Assembly (NCBI GenBank): GCA_002286855.1
Contig: NRSV01000078.1
Coordinates: forward strand, 65,349 to 129,348
Length of the DNA stretch: 64,000 nucleotides
Direction of reading: 5' to 3'
Origin: Bipolaris cookei
Taxonomy: Eukaryota > Ascomycota > Dothideomycetes > Pleosporales > Pleosporaceae
Notes under the pieces: generated by a model
Database searches by the model: none
What the model saw: only the letters and a program-made list of their open reading frames with translations
What the model was told of the DNA's origin: nothing
Program-made: the position numbers and the translations under genes
Shown here: positions 55,795 to 64,000 of the stretch, piece after piece
How the letters are laid out: the number at the start of each line of letters is the position of its first letter
How positions within the stretch are numbered: position 1 is the first letter of the stretch

Positions 55795-56636
55795 CAGGCG
55801 GCTCTTGATAGTGTCGCTGGCTGATGTGAGTGCCCAGCCTGTTTTTGTCGTTGTGATTCTTGGGATATCTTGCAGAGTGAGGTTATCAATCCTTGCGTGT
55901 AGAGCTTTTCGCGTTACAAAGGGCGAATGCTGTTTTACTCTCTGTGCTGTAGATAGCTGGAAAAGAATTCGGTTATCTGGTACGGGCTTATTCGGCGGCT
56001 TATTCAGGGTTATGCCGTTTTGGTGGGTTGCTGCCGTCTTAGTTATAGCGGCGCCCCTTTCCTGCGTGGAGTGGCTGTTGGGAGGTCTTGCGACGTCCGC
56101 ATATGTGCGTGTAGGTTTAGACCCAGCGTCACTTGCAGCCTAGGGGGTGGTCGTGGATGGATGGTGGATGAGCTCGTTAGGGCATGCACCACACGTTGCT
56201 GTAGTTCTTGTGCGACTAAACGCTCAGCCGTACTGGTGTAGCTTTCTAGGCAATGATCAATCGCGTTCGCGATAGCTGTGATGATGCTGTGTCTAGTTGT
56301 GGCGGCCTCTTGGGCTGCCGTGATCTTCTCCGTAACCGCGCCCGTTACCAGTTGTCCCTTGTTAGCACTACCACCGAACGGTATAGGTATAGGCGCTGCT
56401 TCGGCTTGCCTGTGTCTTTTTGTAGTGCGTAGGTTAGCTAGGCTACGGGTATTTGGGTCCTCAGGGCGCGTGTGTATGACTTCTAGAGGTCGAAGTGTCT
56501 GCCCTGGGTAACTGGCACCGCCATCTCTCTATCAGAGGAAGGGCTGCGCCAGATATAAGTTGTGAGTTGTCTTATTAGGCGCTTCGAGAGTGATTTCTAA
56601 CAAAATTTGAATTGATTTAAAGAATACCGTAATGAA

Positions 56637-57000
56637 GCCAGCCTCGATAAAGTTGTACATATCTTCTTCCACGATACCATACTTCGCCTTTGTATTCTGA
56701 ACTAGCTTGAACTAGCTTGTAATAGGCGCTGGATCTTCGCAGGCAGCTCGCTGGCGATCATATGGGCGGCTCCGACGCGTACGCAGCTCAGGATTGCGCT
56801 GGATAAACCTATCAGCCCAGTTCTTACCAACCTCTTCTCCGCCACGCTCTCGGAGCAGTCTATTAGCCATATCTCGCACGTCGTCTCTCCCACAGGGCAG
56901 TCCTCGCTCAGCCTCAACAACTACACGTCTAGTGATGGCCTCTTCTTCTAGTTTCAAGCGCTTTACTGGCCGCTCGTAGTCGCGTCGACAGGGCTTTCCA
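56637..57000 (-). pseudogene. Fot1/pogo transposase, DNA-binding half (right of the LINE)
   Basis: Minus-strand sequence matching copy 2 (45871-46230): KLEEEAITRRVVVEAERG, VGKNWADRFIQRNPEL and EEDMYNFIEAGF. A 187 bp block (56736-56922) is identical by eye to 45964-46150; flanking parts differ mainly by transitions that create stops (for example two near 56705-56715). Together with 50007-50618 this is one transposon copy split by the LINE. Confidence 0.8.
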
Positions 57001-57169
57001 TTAAGTCGCCATTGTTGAGAAAAGCGGAGAATGAAGGTGATCTGTTAGTTTTGGGCGGCTGATGCCGGCTATATATGCACTTGTCCATATCTGGATAGGC
57101 AGCCACCATCAGTGACCGACATAGTCGTTTCCTCACAGTCTTCCTCAGTGATGTTGGCGGTTAATTAGT

Positions 57170-58830
57170 TACATATGTGAATTTCAGTCTGCATAGTCCT
57201 CCGCTTTGATCCTCCAAACTCAGCCCTGAAACCATGTCCTTCAGCAGGGGCAAAGGCAGGGCTTTAGTGCAAATGTCGACAAGGTTGGATGCTGAGGGCG
57301 TATGAGTGACATTGAAGTCCCTATCTGGAAAACCGGTTCCCTGATGGAGTAATAATTGTTGGAATATAAGGAAGGTAGGAGGCTGCTTGTCCTACAGCAG
57401 ACTCAGACGTAGAGTTTGCTACTTGTCCTTGGGGCTCATAGGTAGTTGTTACTACTTGTTCTACTATACACTCAGAGGCAGTATCGAAACTTTTAGTAGA
57501 AAACAATGAAAGATGCTAGGGGAGAGAAGTAGCTTAGGACTGAGTGTGCTGGATTGATTCTGATGAGATGCTCTGAATTTTTCTTCTCTTGTCCTCTATC
57601 TACTCTGCTATTCTAATGCTATATATATTGATTGGAATAGATTCTGGAAGAGTCCATTCAACCGTAGCTTGCAAAGTCGTTGAGGTCACAGATAGATATC
57701 TACTGATAGTGGCGTAATGGCTTCTAGTAATGGATTGATCACAGTATCGGGTAGTATCCCGAGTACTTGGATGCTATTGGAGATCAGCTGAGTAGCTTAT
57801 ATCTCCAACAATAATGAATGGCGACATTTTTGGAGACGAGTGAATCGCAACACGTAATCCTTGGTATGCTGAACGTATCGCAGGGCCTGAAATGTAATTT
57901 TGTGATGGAGCAATGAAGGCTTGGAATTGTATGTGCTTAGAAGCACATTGGTGTACGCGAAATTCGGTATGGTACCTGTAACCAGGTAACTAAAAGAACC
58001 GGTCAGTTTTTGGTAAGCGGTAACACCAGTAACTTCCTCAGGGTGGGAAGGTATCGAATTCGGGTATAGTGGTGTTTTTCGGCCATTGTAGGAGAGCACG
58101 TTGAACCTTTAGAGAATCAGAGCATAGGATGGATGGCTCAAAGTAACTTGATCATCAAGTTGCCTGATTTCAATACTAAGAAAGAATTTTGCCAGTCCAA
58201 GGTCCTTGCATTTGAATTTGGCAGAAATTTGAAGATTGAATTCCTGGATGCAAACTGCATCACCTAGCAGCAGAAGGTCATCGACGTAGATGGCAATGAT
58301 CAGTAGCAGAGGATAGAAGAGTGCAAAAACGCAAGGATTGAAACTTATTTGGCTAAGTTCCATAACGAGAAGAGCATTTTTGATCGTATGGCACCACCGA
58401 CGGCCAGATTACTTGAGATCGTATATGGTTTTGCGGAGTTTCAGATATTTCATGGGAGCTGCATAGCCAGGGGGCGGTCGCATGTATACGGTTTCCTTCA
58501 ATTTACCATTCAGGTAAGCTGTATCAAAGTCAATTGGGTGAATTTCCCACTGGAGGGCAACTGCCATTTAAATCAGCATTCTCAAAGTGTCGTATCAAAC
58601 AACTGGAGAGTAGGTATCCAGGTGGTCGTATTCTAGTCTCTGGCTGAAGCCTTGTGCAACGACCCTGGCTTTGAACCTGACCGGATTACCATCTGCATCG
58701 GGCTTGACATTGAAAACCTGACAGGATCCAATAACGTTGTTGGGGACGATGTAAATTGGCTCCCAAGTTCCAGCCTGTTCATGGGCAGCGATCTCGTGGT
58801 TCATTGCTTCTTTCCATTGCGGCTAGTGTG
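57170..58830 (-). pseudogene. Ty1/copia pol remnant (RT and RNase H end), split by a solo LTR
   Basis: Minus-strand pieces in element order: 58804-58595 (start of the RVT_2 domain: VFNVKPDADGNPVRFKARVV, AQGFSQ), 58363-58109 (reverse transcriptase with IYVDDLLLLGD, KCKDLGLAKFFLSIEI), 58099-57811 (YQKLTGSFSYLVTGT, LRYVQHTKDYVLRF). After the solo LTR, 57356-57170 follows with the RNase H end (NLVDICTKALP). Frameshifts and stops separate the pieces. No matching LTRs are recognised at its ends. Confidence 0.8.
57357..57810 (+). mobile_element. Solo LTR, 454 bp, TSD ATAAT
   Basis: Starts TGTTGGAATATAAGG and ends TATATCTCCAACA, with 5 bp direct duplications ATAAT at 57352-57356 and 57811-57815. The same LTR family occurs at 63082-63995 and 63204-63658. 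It sits inside the copia RT remnant with no internal region, as left by LTR-LTR recombination. Confidence 0.9.
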
Positions 58831-60422
58831 GAGCTCGAGTTTAGCAGCTTCAACCCGCAGCTCGGCAACTTCAATCTCCGCTTTCGCCTTCTAGTCCTGC
58901 TTGTGTGTGCTTTAGATTGGCTTTAGCGTCGCCGTAGTCTCAAATAGCTTTCATGTGGATGTTCAGCTTGTTGATGCAATACTTGTTTTGCACCGAGTTG
59001 TAGGACGAAGATTTTTGTCGCTATTGCGACCAGTAAATGGGGACGAGGTCTTATGTAGAGCCTATTGCCATTGTTAAGCAAGGTTAAGAGGAAAGAAAGG
59101 ACATGTTACTTGTCATGGTATTAGGCGTAAGCCAAGAGAGTTGATAGAAATTAGAAGTTGTGGTTGAGCGGTTGACTAATGAGGTGGTGGAGAGTTGGAG
59201 TTTGCAGCCAGACGTTTGAATGATATGCTTAAGCACTGCGCAGCTGGATCCTTGAAGTGAAAGTTTGAGATTACTGTTTTGGGAAATGGCCTGGCCGATT
59301 AGGCGACGCGATGCTGACCAAAATAGCAGAGACCTATGCTCGCAGCCATGACGCAAGGCGCTAGAAAGCATCTCTAGTAGAGATTGTCGTAGCTTGGTAA
59401 GATATTATAGGTGGAATGCGAAAGAGTAGCATATGGATAGACGATATAAATAGCTATGAGTAGCTGCATGAAAGTGCGAGCGTATCATTTAAGTTAAGAC
59501 GATAGCATATGTATACATGATAGTATAGTTCCAAAAACAAAGGGCGATATTACGTTTTGAGAGTAATGTCGTGTATACGAGCTGATAAGAATTAGTATCT
59601 ATCAATGTCGCGTTGCATACTACTCGCGATAACTGAGGTGCATGATTTAGTATAGAAATCAAAATCATTTTCCCTACTTTAAGGCTTAAACCTTCCCGCT
59701 CTATAAGAACTCAGGATAAGCTACTATGTCTTTCCACTTTGACTCTGCAACTACATAGATCTGTGTTGATTGCTTAACAACCTCTACATACATATCTTCA
59801 GCATCTACCCCCTCCTTCTAAGCACTGAAGTCAAGCTCCGTAGTTTAAGCGTACAAACTGGCAGCTTCGGGTGTAAAGCGGCGTCGTTGAGAATTAAATG
59901 TATCTTGAGAGTATCTTGATATGCAAATAACATAAGTTTCAGAGCACAAAAAGCGATCGAGTACCCGGGTATGGGATCAGCTTCAAGATTGGTGCTTCTG
60001 AGAACGGTGAGAAATGATGATAGGCCCATGCGCTGTCAAAATCTGAATTCCCGATTTGGCTCATCTATTTATGTATGATTCTGTAATTCCTGCATCGAGA
60101 CAAGGAAACTATCGCGGAGCTTCTGTGGTACCTCTAGACAGCAGTCACTGAATCTCCAACATAGTTAGGACTTCACTACCCATATAAAAGATATTGCTAA
60201 TGTCGTCCACCAAGCAACATATATAGATACCCATCCTCATCCCCAGTTTCTTGGCCCTCGCCACCAAACTTCTCAAAGCCTAATCAGCAAGTTACAGGTC
60301 TCCGCTGATATCATCCATAGTGTGCGCGTTGAAGTCAAACCTGAATGCGACGTATTGTAGGTATGGCAAGACAGCGCATAAACTGTGTAAAGAGAGCGCG
60401 TCGGGATCGCTTCCTGTCAAAG
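58831..60422. other. Decayed, gene-free region
   Basis: 1.6 kb with only short frames (up to 95 codons) and many TA-rich words. Probably mutated repeat sequence next to the copia remnant; no boundary or product can be shown. Confidence 0.45.
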
Positions 60423-60827
60423 TGTAGGGTGCTGCTTGTTCTACTATCGACTCAGAGGTAGAGGTCTCTGCCTTCTACTTGTCCATAGTAGACTCAGAGG
60501 CAGCTTGATCAAGAGATTCTAGAGAGAGAAGATATGTGCTAGGGAAGAAACACTAATTGATTGATCGTTGGTAGTGTGAATTGATCTTATGTGAAGTGCT
60601 CTGTCTTCTATCTACTTGCTATCCTACTACTATATATATTAGCTAGAATAGATTCTAGAAGAGTCTATCTAGTAGTAGCTTGCGTAATCTATAGCGTCAT
60701 AGATAGATGTCTATTGATCGATTATAGTCTTGATAGATCGACTATAGACTTGATTGATCGCAGAGTCCGGGTGTGGACTGCGCATCCGGATTCTGTCGTA
60801 GAATAGCTGAGTAGCTTATCTACAACA
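60423..60827 (+). mobile_element. Diverged LTR-like sequence of the same superfamily
   Basis: About 405 bp beginning TGTAGGGTGCTGCTTG and ending GCTTATCTACAACA. It shares with the LTRs at 57357 and 63082 the CTCAGAGGTAG sub-repeats, a CTATATATATT box, AGAATAGATTCT(A/G)GAAGAGTC and the end sequence, but is strongly diverged in the last third. No clear target duplication, so the limits are tentative. Confidence 0.6.
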
Positions 60828-63081
60828 TATCAGAGATCAACAGCAAGCGAGTTATGAAGTATGGGGAAGACAAAGTGTGTGCCGTGTGTACGGGGCGCAG
60901 GAGAGGGGAGAGAGAATTGTAAAAAGACCGTTCGTTGGATTTCAATTGTCTACGCTTACAAGAGCACAGTATATATATATATCGTCATTTTGGTCACATC
61001 AAAATCTAGCATCATATGCTCGTCTTCTTACTAGTTGCACTGTTTCTTTTTTTTCGTAACCGGCTCACCTGCGACGATAGTTCATTATTAAAAATGTCTC
61101 GAAATAAATGCAGGCCGCCCCTCAGCCCACTAAAACCCTAAAGGTCAAGAAAAGGGAATATGTACAAGTAGAGATTTAAACGCGAGGCCTCGAGCTTGGG
61201 GCCATCAACTGCAGGGCCTCGAGGGTCTCCAGAGTCTCTAGGTCCACGTCGCGAATCCAAAAAGTTGTACCGATCCAAATCAGAACAACAACACCTCCTG
61301 AAGTAGGCTTCTGCCTATTGGACGACCAACAACGAACAGAGAAAAATTTGAAATTGTCGAACTGTGGACGCTACAGTCTTCGAACATGCGCTGCAAGCAC
61401 GTCTCAAGCTCCATTTCCGCTGTTTCTCAAGAGCGCTACCCAGTCCACTTCTTTCCCAAACTTAGCAAGGGCGGTTTCAGCGACAATCGCCTTCTTGAAA
61501 CCTTAATGCATCGCTATACGCGTCCATTCGAGTTCGACCTTTCTCACCTCTCCAACAGAAGCCGGTAAAACGATAGATATTCGTAAAATAGCGATCGGGA
61601 GCTCAATTACACCTTTCTCAGTAGGCGCAAGCCTGTAGCGCTTCAACATATCATCTTCGAGCATGCGCACTAGAATGTGCGCCTATGACTCCGGGTTTTA
61701 TACACTTTGCTGTCTATCATGCTGACTTGGATATTTCACCTTTCGCTTCCATTGCAAATGCACTAACACAATTTCTAGCTACAATCCAACGCAGTTCGCT
61801 CCCTATTCTACTTTATATGGAGTCAACACGAAGCAAATGGCAAAGGCCACCTTTACTAGTCGCGCGTCCCAAGTCTTATATCTGCAACATCGTCGTTAGC
61901 ATTGCACCAGGACACACACAACAATCGTAAAATGACACACTCTTAATCAGATCTGTTAGGACAATGGCGCCCATAGTCAGTGCTAACAAGGAGCTCAGGA
62001 ATCACTTCCATAGAGGCTATGACTGTCACAGGCTTCTATGCATGCATTCTGCTACTCGCACAGGTGGCAAGATTCTAGATCAGGATTTCACCAGCACGCC
62101 GGCACAGCTTATACAAGCGTGCGCCTCGATACTACTTCCATTGCCGATCTTGATCCGCGTTTGCCTTTACTAGTTATGACAATCATTATATGCAAAATTT
62201 GACCAAGAGAATTTAGCTAGGTTAGGTAAATCACATTTTTCTATTAAAGAATATCGCTGCGAGTCAACCGCAATGCCTTTTCGTTCTCTAGAGCTGTCTA
62301 CAAACTTTGGCGGTTGCAGCCTAGATAATATACGAGTTATTAGCCCTCACTCTCATCATTTACTATATAGCATCAGCGCCGGCGGCCAATTATCTTTTGT
62401 GACTGATGCGCAACCATGATCACTTTTCATTATCGCTTTGCAATAAATTGTAAGATATCTCAGCAAACCATAGACTATACTACAAATCGCTACTACCTCC
62501 AGTTACTCAACCCAACAGCGACAGCGATCATAGCCATGTCACAAAATTCGAAAGCAATCCCTTTTTTAAGCTTTCTCTTGACAATATTTTGATAATATAC
62601 AAAGGTCATTCCACTCCAGACTTGTACCATCTTATCTACACCAGTCGCAGCAATATAATAGCTCTCTAAAAACTATACAAGGACATTGATATCATCGCCT
62701 GATTCTGCTACGGCCCTCAATCTGCTTCAAAGCATGACTCACTTAGAGAAAAACTACCGTGCGATAGCTTTCAGAAGCATTCGAATCAAAGGAGTTAGTC
62801 CTCAAGATCAGTCTCCGTTACCAAGAGGTCGCAAGGGCAGTTACAATGTGGACGATATGTTAGAGAATTGCCTACTGGAAGATCTGCTATTCGAAGCCAC
62901 CAAGTATTTGGAAAACAAGGTGGATAAAGCATATAGGAAATGTCGCGCTAGCCTTCATGCCTCAGAAAAAATTGGTCCGTTCTCGCTCGCGCTCGCAGTA
63001 AGCATCGCAGAGGAGATCAAGTTTATTGAGTGGCTGATGGTTGGCGCATGCCTCAAATGCACGCCATTGGGCCTTGTTAGG
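60828..63081. other. Region with a possible truncated gene next to the LTR
   Basis: Mostly gene-free and AT-rich. At 62686-63081 a protein-like plus-strand frame (from ATG 62734: MTHLEKNYRAIAFRSIRI, later IGPFSLALAVSIAEEIKFIE) ends where the LTR begins at 63082; it may be a gene fragment cut by the LTR. Not recognised. Confidence 0.4.
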
Positions 63082-63995
63082 TGTCAGAATATAAGGAAGG
63101 TAGGTGGCTGCTTGTCCTACAGCAGACTCAGAGGTAGAGGTTGCTACTTGTCCTTAGGGCTCAGAGGTAGCTGCTACTACTTGTTCTACTATACACTCAG
63201 AGGTGTTGGAGATATAAGCTAGTCAGCTGATCTCCAATACCATCCAAGTATTCGGGATACCACCCGATACTGTGATCAATCCATTCCTAGAAGCCATTAC
63301 GCCACTATCAGTCGATGTCTATCTATGACCTCGACGATTACGCAAGCTACGATGAGATAGATTCTTCCAGAATCTATTCCAGTCAATATATATAGCATTA
63401 GAATAGCAGAGTAGATAGAGGACAAGAGAAGAGCAATTCAGTGTATCGCATCAAAAATCAATCCAACACATTCAATCCTAAGCTACTTCTCTCCCCTAGC
63501 ATCTTTCATTGTTCTCTACTAGAAGCTTCGATACTGCCTCTGAGTGTATAGTGGAACAAGTAGTAACAGCTACCTCTGAGCTCTAAGGACAAGTAGCAAA
63601 CTCTACGTCTGAGTCTGCTGTAGGACAAGCAGCCACCTACCTTCCTTGTATTCTGACAAGAGGCAGTATCGAAACTTCTAGTAGAGAACAATGAAAGATG
63701 CTAGGGGAGAGAAGTAGCTTAGGATTGAATGTGTTGGATTGATCTTGATGCGATACACTGAATTGCTCTTCTCTTGTCCTCTATCTACTCTGCTATTCTA
63801 ATGCTATATATATTGACTGGAATAGATTCTGGAAGAATCTATCTCATCGTAGCTTGCATGATCGTAGAGGTCATAGATAGACATCGACTGATAGTGGCGT
63901 AATGGCTTCTAGGAATGGATTGATCACAGTATCGGGTGGTATCCCGAATACTTGGATGGTATTGGAGATCAGCTGACTAGCTTATATCTCCAACA
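63082..63995 (+). mobile_element. LTR interrupted by an inverted copy of the same LTR
   Basis: Plus-orientation LTR from TGTCAGAATATAAGG (63082) to TATATCTCCAACA (63995). Taking out the nested insertion 63204-63658 and one 5 bp duplication leaves 454 bp, the same length as the solo LTR at 57357. The 5 bp outside its ends (TTAGG and CCTCT) differ, so it may be the 5' LTR of an element continuing beyond the window. Confidence 0.85.
63204..63658 (-). mobile_element. Nested solo LTR in inverted orientation, TSD AGAGG
   Basis: 455 bp starting TGTTGGAGATATAAGC and ending TTCTGACA, the reverse complement of the surrounding LTR. It is flanked by AGAGG at 63199-63203 and 63659-63663. Insertion falls at the end of a CTCAGAGG sub-repeat of the host LTR. 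Confidence 0.9.
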
Positions 63996-64000
63996 CCTCT

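Larger units (their letters stand above)
50619..56600 (-). mobile_element. Tad1-like non-LTR retrotransposon (LINE), decayed
   Basis: About 6 kb on the minus strand inserted in a Fot1 transposase. In element order: ORF1 with zinc knuckles (55794-54787), ORF2 with AP-endonuclease, reverse transcriptase and RNase H (about 54624-51079), then a 3' untranslated part with a polypurine/polypyrimidine tract (50870-50910) and a (GAGT)4 tail at 50619-50634 in place of poly-A. The 5' limit (about 56560-56600) is approximate. About 130 bp of target sequence present in copy 2 is missing between the two flanks. Confidence 0.8.

Noticed and set aside
59084..59371. 95-codon minus-strand frame right of the copia remnant
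   Set aside because: Ser/Leu-rich translation without a recognisable motif; could be part of an old LTR or leader, not supported as a gene.
1..64000. CRISPR arrays, rRNA, tRNA genes
   Set aside because: No regularly spaced repeats, no rRNA-like blocks and no tRNA A/B-box pairs were noticed while reading; a tRNAscan run would be needed to exclude tRNAs formally.

Overview
This window looks like nuclear DNA of a filamentous ascomycete, most likely a Dothideomycete of the Pleosporales type. Genes carry short introns (about 45-80 bp, GT..AG, branch-like CTRAC/CTGAC boxes). Gene content is typical of fungi (Spt16, Rab5, sedolisin, GT31, a fungal STAND/NLR protein). The right half is packed with Fot1/pogo, Tad1-like LINE and LTR-element debris whose stop codons often sit where CAA/CAG would be expected, as repeat-induced point mutation (RIP) would leave. 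The genus is an inference; no species-diagnostic locus is present.

Left part (1 to about 25 kb) is ordinary gene-dense sequence. In order: the 3' part of a Rab5 GTPase with two micro-exons; a secreted sedolisin-type tripeptidyl peptidase; a five-exon Ca2+/H+ exchanger-like membrane protein (-); a fusion of an N-carbamoyl-amino-acid hydrolase-like domain to an Asp/Glu/hydantoin racemase domain; a disordered Ser/Arg-rich protein (-); an aldo-keto reductase; a GNAT acetyltransferase; a type II membrane GT31-like glycosyltransferase with a PAN-like tail; FACT subunit Spt16 (-); a divergent SLC25-like carrier sharing an approximately 500 bp head-to-head promoter with spt16; and a D-2-hydroxyacid dehydrogenase. 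I see no pathway that joins these neighbours; only the fused enzyme implies two linked reactions.

Transition (25-34 kb). Gene density drops. A T5orf172/GIY-YIG-like protein is followed by a large four-exon NLR-like gene (predicted 1598 aa: Goodbye-like N-terminus, coiled coil, NACHT ATPase, TPR-like helical region, acidic linker, ZZ-like zinc finger). It marks the edge of the accessory region.

Right part (34-64 kb) is a nested transposon landscape. It contains a Fot1/pogo element with a 145 bp insertion in its transposase; a retroelement integrase remnant bounded by inverted copies of an unknown repeat; a decayed coiled-coil gene; a two-exon lineage-specific gene; a second Fot1 element (44635-46446) with clean TA target duplication that ends 10 bp from the stop codon of an intact secreted aspartic protease; a 37 bp-arm hairpin; stacked Fot1-type termini; a Fot1 transposase split by a roughly 6 kb Tad1-like LINE; a decayed Ty1/copia pol split by a solo LTR (TSD ATAAT); and, at the right edge, an LTR interrupted by an inverted copy of the same LTR (TSD AGAGG).

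Candidates most worth following up: the hydrolase-racemase fusion, the NLR with a C-terminal zinc finger, the T5orf172 protein, the intact protease inside decayed repeats, the patchwork identity between Fot1 copies, and the LTR-in-LTR inverted structure.
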